From NCBI RefSeq assembly GCF_004769405.1, contig NZ_RQES01000005.1, positions 1-64,000 on the forward strand: a stretch of DNA of 64,000 nucleotides, given 5' to 3'. The notes beneath the pieces were generated by a model. The model had not been told where the DNA came from. It saw nothing but the letters and a program-made list of their open reading frames with translations, and searched no databases. Both the position numbers and the translations under genes were made by a program. Source of the DNA: Leptospira selangorensis. Lineage in GTDB: Bacteria > Spirochaetota > Leptospiria > Leptospirales > Leptospiraceae. Positions 49,174 through 57,106 of this stretch are shown in pieces (the stretch's first letter is position 1; every line of letters begins with the position of its first letter).

Positions 49174-49770
49174 TTATTTATCCAAAGATAAAAGTGCCTT
49201 TTCTAATCGATGGATATGTTTGAAATCTCCTGACATTCCATACAACTGCAATGCTCCTTGGTAATAAAAAAGAATACTTTCCGAAATTTCTTTTAACTCA
49301 GATTCGGTTTTTGCCTTTTTAGAATTCCAAGTAATTTCCTTTAAACAATTTTCGAAATCTTGGACCCAGCGGTTTAATGCAACTTTTACAAAATCCGATA
49401 TCTCGGGTTCATCATGTGTTTGGTTGGATAAATTTGCGTAAGGGCAACCGTAAACATAAGTATTTTTCAGTCCTCTTCTCAACATCTTCATCCAAGATTT
49501 GATAAAGTCTGAATATTTTTTTTCCCTCTTTGCGATCCTTTTAACAAAACCTAATATAGCTTCTTCTTGTTCTAAAAGGTATGCCTTACCCAGATCCTTT
49601 TTAGAAGGAAAATGGATGTACAAACTTTTCTTAAAGGCTCCAGCTTCTTCTAAAATTTCGTTTATTCCTGTATTTGGATAACCCTTGGAATAGAATAATT
49701 TGAAGGCTGCCTTTAAGATCCTGTCCTTGGCCGGGTCTTCCGACCGAATTAAGTCCTTTTGGATTCTCAT
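49174..49770 (-). CDS. TetR/AcrR-family repressor
   Basis: The 198-residue protein has an N-terminal TetR helix-turn-helix (AAFKLFYSKGYPNTGINEIL, then FKKSLYIHFPSKKDLG). The C-terminal helices form the ligand and dimer domain. It diverges from the thioesterase gene, and the shared intergenic region carries two inverted repeats with the same half site, the usual layout for a repressor controlling itself and its neighbour. The ligand is probably an acyl-CoA or a similar molecule, judging only from the target. Confidence 0.9.
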   Translation of the reverse strand: MRIQKDLIRSEDPAKDRILKAAFKLFYSKGYPNTGINEILEEAGAFKKSLYIHFPSKKDLGKAYLLEQEEAILGFVKRIAKREKKYSDFIKSWMKMLRRGLKNTYVYGCPYANLSNQTHDEPEISDFVKVALNRWVQDFENCLKEITWNSKKAKTESELKEISESILFYYQGALQLYGMSGDFKHIHRLEKALLSLDK

Positions 49771-49791
49771 CTTTTTTCAACTTTGATTGTA

Positions 49792-49821
49792 ATTATGGTA
49801 GACTGATCTGTCTACCATAAT
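49792..49821. promoter_or_regulatory. TetR-type operator 1
   Basis: ATTATGGTAGAC and GTCTACCATAAT are perfect 12-base arms with a six-base spacer. It lies just upstream of the TetR start on the divergent promoter side. Confidence 0.78.
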
Positions 49822-49840
49822 TTATTCTGGAATTTACAGA

Positions 49841-49858
49841 GTAGACCACTTTGTCTAC
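49841..49858. promoter_or_regulatory. TetR-type operator 2
   Basis: GTAGAC and GTCTAC are separated by six bases, matching the core half sites and spacing of operator 1. The site ends two bases before the thioesterase's GGAGG ribosome site (49860-49864), so bound repressor would block transcription of that gene. Confidence 0.7.
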
Positions 49859-49870
49859 CGGAGGCTTTTT

Positions 49871-50695
49871 ATGAGGCTCATGGAAAGAACGGATAAGATT
49901 ATTACATCCTTCGCTGTTCCCGTCCGTAAATCGGATATAGATGTAAACGGGCATGTAAACAACGGGACCTACCAAAGTTATTTTGAAGAAGCAAGGATCA
50001 AAACCTTCCAACTTTTAAAAGAAGAAGGGGAAACAATCCTAAGTTCAGATCGTTTAGTAGTCCGCCAATGCGAAATAGAATACAAGGCAGAGTTAAAATA
50101 TCCGGAAGATGCAGTCGTTACTACAGACATCCTTCATTCAGATCCGGAATCCACAGAGATCATGCAGGAAATTTTTCGTGCCTCCGATTCTGTACTAGTA
50201 TGTAAGGCGAGATTTGTATTAAGTCTTTTTGATGATGCTGAAGAAGTCTTTTATTCGGAAAAAGATTATCCCTATGCATTCTATCATCCAATCAGCGTAG
50301 GCTGGGCGGAGATGGATCCGGAAGGTAAAGTAAATCTAGAAACAATCCAATACTATTTGGATGATGCAAGGATCCGCTCTTCTTACCAATGCGGACTGGA
50401 TTTACATTCATTGCAGTCGAAAGGGATCGGCCCTGTGGTTTACAAAGCCGAGTTGAATTACTTCGACACTATGGGTTTTCCGGATGATTTTGTGATCGTT
50501 ACAGTTTATCAAAAAGCGGAGAAGAATAGATTAGCTTTCCGGCATGATGTATTCTCTAAAAAGACCAAAAAGTTGATCCTGACTTCCATGGTGCACGGGT
50601 TATTTATGGATCTAAAAAGAAAAAGACCACATCAATTCACTGAAGAAGAAATGAAAATGATCTTTAGCGTAAAAACTAAGCCGCTATTTGATTGA
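49871..50695 (+). CDS. Double-hotdog acyl-CoA thioesterase-like protein
   Basis: The 274-residue protein consists of two hotdog domains. The first has DIDVNGHVNNGTYQSYFEEAR, an Asp/His/Asn pattern of the 4-hydroxybenzoyl-CoA thioesterase family. The second (from about residue 140) has WAEMDPEGKVNLETIQYYLDDAR, where the His is replaced, so the second copy may be structural. Such enzymes hydrolyse acyl- or aryl-CoA. GGAGG six bases upstream fixes the start. It is likely repressed by the divergent TetR protein. Confidence 0.83.
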   Translation: MRLMERTDKIITSFAVPVRKSDIDVNGHVNNGTYQSYFEEARIKTFQLLKEEGETILSSDRLVVRQCEIEYKAELKYPEDAVVTTDILHSDPESTEIMQEIFRASDSVLVCKARFVLSLFDDAEEVFYSEKDYPYAFYHPISVGWAEMDPEGKVNLETIQYYLDDARIRSSYQCGLDLHSLQSKGIGPVVYKAELNYFDTMGFPDDFVIVTVYQKAEKNRLAFRHDVFSKKTKKLILTSMVHGLFMDLKRKRPHQFTEEEMKMIFSVKTKPLFD

Positions 50696-50740
50696 ATTTA
50701 TGATTTGAAATTTCACTAACGTAAGGAGAGGGTATTCTCG

Positions 50741-51424
50741 ATGAGATTCGAACATTGGAGCCCTCTCCATTTTATTATACTTACTCTTACTGCTCTCCTA
50801 GGATTCGGCCTGCCTTATTTTTGCAGAAAATTCGCTTCTACCAGAGTCAAAAATACGATCGGATATACTCTAGGGGTAATTCTTCTTTTAAATTATTTAG
50901 TTTATGTAATATACAGAATCGATTCAGGCCATTGGCAGATACGTTATGATTTGCCTATGGAGTTTTGTAATTGGTCGGCGATCGTAACTTCTCTGGCCCT
51001 ATTTACTCGAAACAGGACTCTTGCCGAGTTGTCTTATTTTTGGGTGATTGCAGGTTCTATGCAAGGAGTGATCACTCCCGATCTATCCGTTACATTTCCT
51101 CATATTTACTTTTTTATATTCTTCATTGCACATTCAGGTTTAGTGATTTCCGCTCTTTTCGTTGTATTCGGTTTGGAATTAACTCCTAGAAAAGGAGCCG
51201 TGATCCGATCCGTTCTTTATAGCCAGATTTATGTTGCAGTTGCTTTGGCTATAGATTTCGGTTTAGATGCAAACTACGGATATATGAGAGAAAAATCCGC
51301 AGCAGGTTCTTTAATGGATTATTTAGGTCCTTGGCCTATTTACATTCTTTGGATGCAAGCACTCGGAATGATCCTATTTACTATATTATATCTTCCATTT
51401 TGGAAGAAGAACTTAAATCGCTGA
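50741..51424 (+). CDS. YwaF/TP0381-type integral membrane protein
   Basis: The 227-residue protein has about seven membrane helices and matches the TIGR02206 family, first noted in Treponema TP0381. Landmarks are HWSPLHF near the start, the intramembrane LPMEFCNWSAI and GSMQGVITPDL. Function is not established for the family. AAGGAG with a run of G lies eight bases before the ATG. It follows the thioesterase by 45 bases and may be in its transcript. Its stop abuts the FecR stop. Confidence 0.85.
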   Translation: MRFEHWSPLHFIILTLTALLGFGLPYFCRKFASTRVKNTIGYTLGVILLLNYLVYVIYRIDSGHWQIRYDLPMEFCNWSAIVTSLALFTRNRTLAELSYFWVIAGSMQGVITPDLSVTFPHIYFFIFFIAHSGLVISALFVVFGLELTPRKGAVIRSVLYSQIYVAVALAIDFGLDANYGYMREKSAAGSLMDYLGPWPIYILWMQALGMILFTILYLPFWKKNLNR

Positions 51425-52786
51425 TTATTCGGATTCTATTTTTTCTACAGCGTCTACAGGGATAATCAGGTTTCCGTCAGGTCTTAATACCACATAGAAA
51501 CTGTCTTGTTGGTAGACGATCCCTCTTTCCGTAGATCCGTCTTTTAGATAAAGAATACGAACTTCTTGAGAGATTCCTTGAGGTGGGGTCCCTGGGACTT
51601 TGCTATTTAAGATATCCGTAATGGATGCCTTGTCCACCTTTTTGACCATCTCCATCAATTGTTCCCTTTCTTTCAGGTCTTTTGGAGGGAAACGGACCAT
51701 ACTCGCAAACTTTCTTTCCAGATCCGCTTTTTCGTCCGGAAGTATTTTTTTGAGTGAGTTCTTCAGCTCTTTAGGAGAGATCAGGAATGGATCTTTAGGA
51801 AGAGAATCCACATGAGGTTTTAGACTCTTAATCAAAGTCTCATCCAATTGAGCACTAGACTGAGATTTTTTACTAGCTTTGATTGAATCTTCGATCTTTT
51901 TAAGACCTTTCATTCTTGCAGGAGACAATCCTTTCCATGCAAGCTGTTGTCCTGATTCTATCGTTAATTCTTGTTTATCGAATAAGATAGGATATTCTTT
52001 TGCGAGTAGTGCAATTTCTTCTTTGGTTAACCAACTTGATACCGATTCCAAGAAGATAGTATCTCCGGATTCTAATCTGACTTTTCCTTCTAATACTTTT
52101 ACGGAAAGAGAAGAATCCGTACGTCCTTTGTTGACCGAGACCTTAGTACCTTCTAAGATCAATCTGAAATCATTAGATCCAATAGAGATGTTTTCCGCCT
52201 CTTTAGGACCTTGGCTATCCAAAAGAATTGTTCCATATCCAAGCGAAACATGGATCGCATTTTCTTTACGTTCAGCAGTGAAGTCCGTGTTAGGTAGGGC
52301 TCTAACAGCTACACTCTTCTCTCCTTCTAACTGAACATCACATATAGAAGATTTTCCGGAAACGATCCTTTTACCGGAAACATCCTCTCCCGCTTGGGAA
52401 GTATTTCCTTCGATAGAACAATCACCATAAGAATAAGTGAACTTATCTAAAGTAGCTTCGCCTTTTTTGATCGAAGAGTTTTGATAGAAGTATATTCCAA
52501 AAGATACGAATACCAAAGCTGCCGCTGCGAGATAGATCACAGGTTTAGGAAAAGTTAGGATTTTTTTAGAAGATATCTGTGGAGAAAGGTTCTCTAACTC
52601 CTGGGATACGCTAGGAGTTCTGAGTTGGGATTGGATCTGCGTAATCTTTCGGTATTCGGCCGCACTTTCAGGGTCCTTTAATACGATCTCCAAAAGTTGC
52701 TTTTTCCCGGCAGCATCAAGTTTGCCGGAAAGATAAGACTCTAGTAGGTCTTCGAAACTATTTGACTGTTGGATATGTAATGCCAT
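51425..52786 (-). CDS. FecR-domain anti-sigma factor
   Basis: The 453-residue protein has a short cytoplasmic N-terminus with a zinc-free anti-sigma-like helix (FEDLLESYLSGKLDAAGK), one membrane helix (about 75-98), and a periplasmic FecR domain (roughly 110-250). A long helical region follows. The C-terminal segment (SQEVRILYLKDGSTERGIV) resembles an envelope SH3-like unit rather than standard FecR. It follows the sigma factor with a one-base gap, so the two are a signalling pair: the FecR protein holds or relays a signal to the sigma factor. Confidence 0.83.
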   Translation of the reverse strand: MALHIQQSNSFEDLLESYLSGKLDAAGKKQLLEIVLKDPESAAEYRKITQIQSQLRTPSVSQELENLSPQISSKKILTFPKPVIYLAAAALVFVSFGIYFYQNSSIKKGEATLDKFTYSYGDCSIEGNTSQAGEDVSGKRIVSGKSSICDVQLEGEKSVAVRALPNTDFTAERKENAIHVSLGYGTILLDSQGPKEAENISIGSNDFRLILEGTKVSVNKGRTDSSLSVKVLEGKVRLESGDTIFLESVSSWLTKEEIALLAKEYPILFDKQELTIESGQQLAWKGLSPARMKGLKKIEDSIKASKKSQSSAQLDETLIKSLKPHVDSLPKDPFLISPKELKNSLKKILPDEKADLERKFASMVRFPPKDLKEREQLMEMVKKVDKASITDILNSKVPGTPPQGISQEVRILYLKDGSTERGIVYQQDSFYVVLRPDGNLIIPVDAVEKIESE

Positions 52787-52787
52787 C

Positions 52788-53318
52788 TTATAGTCCGATC
52801 CCTTCCGCTTCTAGATGCGTTCTCAATAATCTGAACGCGCTAAGCAAACGACGACTAACGGTTCTCTCAGATATCCCGAGAGCATCCGCAGTCTCCTTGA
52901 GAGTTTTCTTTTGGATTTCCTTCAGTAGTATTATACTCTTTTCAGGCTCAGGAAGACGGGAAACCCCATCTTTTAAAGCTAAATTGAGAGAATTTTTTTC
53001 GAGTTCGAGAGGATCTTCATGATTTCCCCCTGAAAGTTCGGGAAAGTTCTCTATATTAATTGAGACGTTCCCAGTTTCCTTCTTTGTACGATTGAAATGT
53101 TTAAAATAAAGGTTTTTAGCGATCGTACAAGACCAAGAGGAGAAGCTTCCCCGATCCGGATCAAAACGATCCATGACCTCAAAGGCTTTTAAAAATGTCT
53201 CCTGGGTCAAATCTTCGGCAATTTCGGGATTTCCTGAGAGTTTGAGCAGGAAATGATATACTGTATTCTTGCAAGACTCGTATAGATTGATAAATTCCGG
53301 CTGAGAAAGACCTTGCAT
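52788..53318 (-). CDS. ECF-type RNA polymerase sigma factor
   Basis: The 176-residue sigma factor starts at the ATG at 53318 (MQGLSQPEFINLYES). The in-frame region upstream overlaps the neighbouring lipoprotein gene and is not protein-like. Region 2 is visible as AEDLTQETFLKAFE followed by FSSWSCTIAKNLYFKHF. Region 4 is the C-terminal helix-turn-helix (LKETADALGISERTVSRRLLSAF). The FecR anti-sigma gene follows. The promoter it reads cannot be derived from the window, but the adjacent lipoprotein is an obvious candidate target. Confidence 0.88.
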   Translation of the reverse strand: MQGLSQPEFINLYESCKNTVYHFLLKLSGNPEIAEDLTQETFLKAFEVMDRFDPDRGSFSSWSCTIAKNLYFKHFNRTKKETGNVSINIENFPELSGGNHEDPLELEKNSLNLALKDGVSRLPEPEKSIILLKEIQKKTLKETADALGISERTVSRRLLSAFRLLRTHLEAEGIGL

Positions 53319-53395
53319 TTTTAGTTCAGTTGGACCGAAAAAAAGGATTTCTGCTAATTTTTGGGATATTCCGATTCTGCGGAAGCAGAAAAAAT

Positions 53396-53451
53396 AAGGC
53401 CCCCGGAAATCGAGAGCCTTACCTTCTATATAACGTGGCGGTTTCCCCGCC
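53396..53451 (-). terminator. Possible terminator hairpins after the ricin-domain gene
   Basis: On the minus strand the lipoprotein stop is followed by GGCGG-ggaaa-CCGCC (53437-53451). A second weak stem, AAGGC/GCCTT (53396-53420), ends in an AT-rich run of T. Both are short, so read-through into the sigma gene is possible. Confidence 0.35.
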
Positions 53452-53460
53452 CCGTAAATT

Positions 53461-55260
53461 TTAGCGCAAAAACTGGAACTTTTCGTTATCAGTCCAAGCA
53501 CAAGGCCATTGGATCAAGAGACCACCGTCTCCAGTCGCACCGCCTGCAATATCCAGGCACTGGCTGCTATGTTTTGCTTGAAGAGCAAAGAATCCGTCTC
53601 CATAGGAGAGTAGTTGGAATCTTTCATTGTTTCCTCCACCGCAAGAATATTGGATTACATTCATTCCTGCTGCAGTAGATCCACCCTTCACATTCATACA
53701 TTTGCCGCTATGTTTTGCGATAAATCTGAAGTATCCATCACCTGTAGACTCGAGTGCCCATTTTTGGTTGTCTTGGCCTACATTCGTCCATTGCCAGATA
53801 TTGACATTGTCGCTCGTGCTCACACCGGAAACATCTAGTACCTTACCGCTATGTTTTGCGGAAATAGCGGAATACTCCAAACCTGTAGGATCGTTTACGA
53901 AAGGAATGTTTCCTCCCACGGAAGATTTTCCACAACCGTCGGATCCGCAACCTGCATTTGAACGCCAATCTCCTCTTTCCATTGGGTGACCGATTCCGTC
54001 AAAACATCCGCTTCCTTGGCAATTCATCCAGCTAGGAGCATCTCCACCTCTTCTCAATCGAACTAGGTTATTCCAAGTGTCTTGATGATAATCATTGCCA
54101 CCAGGATTTCTGAAGTCTTCGAAATATAAACATCCGCCGGATCCACCGCCATCATGGAAAGACCCATGCGCGTTTTTCCCAACGTAAGCAACCGGGTGAG
54201 TTCCATCAGCTACTTCAAAGCTACCAGGTTCTTTGGAATACCATCCAGAGTGTTGAGACCAAGCAACTCGTTTCATTTGTCCGTTAACTACTAAAACACT
54301 CATTCCTTCCCAGTCGGCTGCGTGGCTTCCAAAGCTTAAGAAACAAGTACTTTGCCAAGCGTAGAAGAACCAGTATCTAATTAGAACTGCATTCGTTCCA
54401 ACTAGAGAAGTTTCATAGAAAATAGGAACTTGGTTATTTGAAATTGTGGAATAGTCCTTATTACAAAGATCTTGAGGAGCAACTCCCGCAGCTCTTTGGG
54501 TATAATAAGTCTGAGGATCGCTAGTAAAACATTTTCCGGAATCTCCAGAACCTGTAGTAGTCTCTTGATCGAATCTCAAACGAGGTGCAAATTGTTGCGC
54601 AAGTGCATCTTGATTAACGTTTGGTCCACCGTTATCGGCTTGGCAAAGATATAAGCTCATGTTATCGCAATAACGACCATTACAGCTTGCACCAGCGATA
54701 TACATTGATTCAGGAGCTACGAATTTTCCGCCGTCTTCTTCAGAAACACCGGAAGTCCAATAACATCCTGTTCTAACACCGTTATTATTCAATTGAGAAC
54801 ATTTTAAGGAAACGTTATCACAATAACTTCCGGAACATTTGATACCGGTTACGAATGCATTATTATCGCAAACACGATAGTTAGTTCCTTCTTCAGAAAA
54901 CCAATCTGTCCACCAACTATTGGTTTGAGTATAGCCTGATTCGCTTGCGAGAAGATTTACATCATCGCAATAACGACCACTACACTTCAAACCGCGAGTT
55001 AAGAAAGTAGGTCCTGTTTCAATTGGGTTCGCACCATCAGTGGTCCAATTCAACCAATGTGGAGGAAAAATCTCGTTATGAAAATAAGTGCTGGCTGCAA
55101 ATAACTTAGATCCATTTCCGCTTTTAGAAGGAAGAAGGCTAGATAGCACTCCTAACTCTGCTCCGTTCGACGAAGACTTATCGTTACAAGCCATGAATGA
55201 CCCGCCGAGAAGTCCTATGATAACCAGAGTATATACACCCCGGATGATGATTCTCTTCAT
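53461..55260 (-). CDS. Lipoprotein with Cys-motif repeats, Vps62-like domain and ricin-type lectin
   Basis: The 599-residue product has a lipoprotein signal (SFMAC, Cys25). Three repeats of about 50 residues follow (near 90, 139 and 190), each with the motif C-S/N-G-x-Y-C-D-D/N. A central domain (about 215-430) contains HAADWEGMSV and AYVGKNAHGSF, like the Vps62 group. The C-terminal 140 residues form a ricin-type beta-trefoil with three Gln-Lys-Trp/Phe units (QDNQKWAL, NERFQLL, NEKFQFL), which usually binds sugars. AGAGGGA precedes the ATG. It is probably a surface lectin; the repeat module is unfamiliar to me. Confidence 0.85.
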   Translation of the reverse strand: MKRIIIRGVYTLVIIGLLGGSFMACNDKSSSNGAELGVLSSLLPSKSGNGSKLFAASTYFHNEIFPPHWLNWTTDGANPIETGPTFLTRGLKCSGRYCDDVNLLASESGYTQTNSWWTDWFSEEGTNYRVCDNNAFVTGIKCSGSYCDNVSLKCSQLNNNGVRTGCYWTSGVSEEDGGKFVAPESMYIAGASCNGRYCDNMSLYLCQADNGGPNVNQDALAQQFAPRLRFDQETTTGSGDSGKCFTSDPQTYYTQRAAGVAPQDLCNKDYSTISNNQVPIFYETSLVGTNAVLIRYWFFYAWQSTCFLSFGSHAADWEGMSVLVVNGQMKRVAWSQHSGWYSKEPGSFEVADGTHPVAYVGKNAHGSFHDGGGSGGCLYFEDFRNPGGNDYHQDTWNNLVRLRRGGDAPSWMNCQGSGCFDGIGHPMERGDWRSNAGCGSDGCGKSSVGGNIPFVNDPTGLEYSAISAKHSGKVLDVSGVSTSDNVNIWQWTNVGQDNQKWALESTGDGYFRFIAKHSGKCMNVKGGSTAAGMNVIQYSCGGGNNERFQLLSYGDGFFALQAKHSSQCLDIAGGATGDGGLLIQWPCAWTDNEKFQFLR

Positions 55261-55468
55261 TATGATCCCTCTTTAGTTTTATTGTGGAGGTTTTATGTAT
55301 TTAAACGACAGGGTAATATAAGCGTCTTAATTCTCACTTATTTTCGTAACGAGATAATATAATTTCTGAAATAAATAAAATTTTTATTTATTAGGCTCGT
55401 TCGAATTCAACGAGTAAAGTTTGTTCTATATTTTAAAAAGAAGAGGGCTCGAATTACTAAAGGGATGA

Positions 55469-55933
55469 TTAAGGCTTGCGGCCTTTCTTCTTTGGAGAAG
55501 CAGCTTTTAGATTTTTAGAATCTGTTTCTTTACTCATCCGTATCAATTGAGGTCCCATAAATTTTAGGAATTCTTCCAAGAAGGTAACGAATCCTTTAGA
55601 ACCTCTGTTCTCGCTTATAAAAATTAAGATCCGACGAATTGCAGGATCTTCAGTTAAATCACCAAGTGCAGTTTCGTGAATATTCTTCTTATCTTTGTCT
55701 AGAAATGCTTTTAGCTCCAAACGAAAGAATAAACAAAGATTGATAAAATCGTGAGTGAGTAATCTGGATTCTCCCCTCTCTATTTTTCCTAAAAGATTAG
55801 GATTGAATGGAACTCCGTATTCTTTTTTAAGAGCATCTGCAAGTTCCTTTAAAGAGAGACCTTTCTCCATCCGGCAATATCGGAAGACATCGCCTATTTT
55901 AACGTAAATTGATTCGATGGAGCCGTTTTCCAT
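55469..55933 (-). CDS. XRE-type helix-turn-helix regulator
   Basis: The 154-residue protein has an N-terminal Cro/C1-type domain: YCRMEKGLSLKELADAL and NPNLLGKIERGES. The C-terminal half is helical (FLEEFLKFMGPQLIRM) with a Lys-rich tail. No ribosome site is visible. An inverted repeat AACGT-cttaaaa-ACGTT just upstream (55940-55956) may be its operator. It has no obvious target gene beside it. Confidence 0.8.
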   Translation of the reverse strand: MENGSIESIYVKIGDVFRYCRMEKGLSLKELADALKKEYGVPFNPNLLGKIERGESRLLTHDFINLCLFFRLELKAFLDKDKKNIHETALGDLTEDPAIRRILIFISENRGSKGFVTFLEEFLKFMGPQLIRMSKETDSKNLKAASPKKKGRKP

Positions 55934-55939
55934 ATTTTG

Positions 55940-55956
55940 AACGTCTTAAAAACGTT
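55940..55956. promoter_or_regulatory. Inverted repeat upstream of the XRE gene
   Basis: AACGT and ACGTT lie seven bases apart, starting seven bases before the XRE start codon. The placement fits autoregulation; the arms are only five bases, so chance is possible. The rest of 55957-56212 is AT-rich with no supported gene. Confidence 0.3.
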
Positions 55957-56212
55957 TAGAATAGAATATGATCTGCAAAGCGGCTCTGCTTCGAATCGAA
56001 TTCTTTTTCTAAGGATTGACTTGGCTCGATTTATACTGAATTTTTTATTCTAGGAGTATTTTTGTTACTCTTTTGAATTTTATAGTTCTTATATTACTTT
56101 AGGAATTTTTCTAAATATTGTTCATTCCCTAAATCTTACGGATTATTTCTTTTCTAGGAAAAATTTCAGACTCCAGAATTTAAGATTCAAAATTTGGTTT
56201 GGAGCTTTGTTG

Positions 56213-56218
56213 TATAAT
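56213..56218 (+). promoter_or_regulatory. Consensus -10 box directly before the DUF433 start
   Basis: TATAAT ends four bases before the ATG at 56223, so transcription should start at or beside the start codon. No convincing -35 box is seen, and there is no Shine-Dalgarno site. A leaderless message is the simplest reading. Confidence 0.45.
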
Positions 56219-56222
56219 TAGA

Positions 56223-56519
56223 ATGGAAACAGATACAAAAGAACTAGACCGTATTATCTCTCATCCTTCCATCTGTGGGGGGAAACCAGTCATCCGGGGA
56301 ACCTCTATCCGAGTTTTAGAAATACTAGATATGATTTTTTTAGGATTCGGATATCGTGAAATCCTAAACGAATATCCGAATATTAAGGTTCTGGATATTG
56401 AAGCATGTTTGGAATACGCTTCTAAAAGATTACATTCTCCGATACTAGATAAAGCAAATCGAGAACTTCCTAGAGAATTTGCTTCGGAAATAAGGGATGC
56501 TGACCGGAGAGTTTCTTAA
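56223..56519 (+). CDS. DUF433 (antitoxin-like) protein, no partner toxin visible
   Basis: The 98-residue protein has the DUF433 core: HPSICGGKPVIRGTSIRV, then GYREILNEYP and IEACLEYASKR. Members are usually antitoxins of a DUF5615 PIN-like toxin. No second small gene follows: a hairpin and then the convergent nuoI gene lie downstream, so it is an orphan here. I use the ATG at 56223; a longer frame from 56199 also exists. Confidence 0.85.
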   Translation: METDTKELDRIISHPSICGGKPVIRGTSIRVLEILDMIFLGFGYREILNEYPNIKVLDIEACLEYASKRLHSPILDKANRELPREFASEIRDADRRVS

Positions 56520-56537
56520 AAATCTGGGGCAGTTTTG

Positions 56538-56556
56538 AAGCCCGCGAAGCGGGCTT
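56538..56556. terminator. GC-rich hairpin between DUF433 and nuoI
   Basis: AAGCCCGC-GAA-GCGGGCTT is a perfect eight-base stem with a three-base loop between two convergent genes. T-runs are short on both sides. Confidence 0.5.
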
Positions 56557-56578
56557 TGAAAAGTGAAAGGTCGGAGAA

Positions 56579-57106
56579 TTAGAGTCTTTCTCCTAAGATC
56601 GGTCCTCCGACTTTTTGCATCATTCTTTCTTTAGTTAAGATCAGATCTTCTCTATTGTCCGCGGCCATCTCAGCAGGACCATCCAAATAGATTGCACCTT
56701 TAGGGCATGCCTCTTCGCACATTCCACAGAATATACAACGTAATAGATCTATTTCGAACTTCTTAGCAAACTTATCTTCCGGATGAAGATGCTGAAGTTC
56801 AGGTGTTACATGTCCCGCTTCTATCTTGATAGCGTCCGCAGGGCAGATCCACATACAGCAGAAACAGCTGGTACATCTTTCTCTACCCAGCTCATCACGC
56901 TTCATGGTATGCATTCCACGGAAACGATTAGAGAACTTTCTTTTCTTCTCAGGAAATTCTAATGTGACTGCACCTTTTAGAAAAGCTGCTTTGATAAAAT
57001 GTTTCAGAGTGATCCAAAGACCATTCGCAATCGAATAGGAATATAATCTTTGGTACCAAGCGGGCTTATGTTTTGCCGCTACATTAATTACATTAACGGT
57101 TCCCAA
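56579..57106 (-). CDS. nuoI: NADH-quinone oxidoreductase subunit I
   Basis: NuoI carries two [4Fe-4S] clusters in the peripheral arm of complex I. The 175-residue protein has [12 protein letters not shown] and [12 protein letters not shown], each with the four expected Cys, plus [11 protein letters not shown] before them. The start is a TTG at 57106 with GAGAGG six bases upstream, and it overlaps the end of the NuoG gene by 14 bases, so the two are coupled. No other complex I gene lies in the window. Confidence 0.93.
   Translation of the reverse strand: MGTVNVINVAAKHKPAWYQRLYSYSIANGLWITLKHFIKAAFLKGAVTLEFPEKKRKFSNRFRGMHTMKRDELGRERCTSCFCCMWICPADAIKIEAGHVTPELQHLHPEDKFAKKFEIDLLRCIFCGMCEEACPKGAIYLDGPAEMAADNREDLILTKERMMQKVGGPILGERL

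Noticed and set aside
53319..53501. N-terminal extension of the sigma factor to 53501
   Set aside because: It overlaps the end of the ricin-domain gene and lacks sigma-factor features; regions 2 and 4 are complete from the ATG at 53318.
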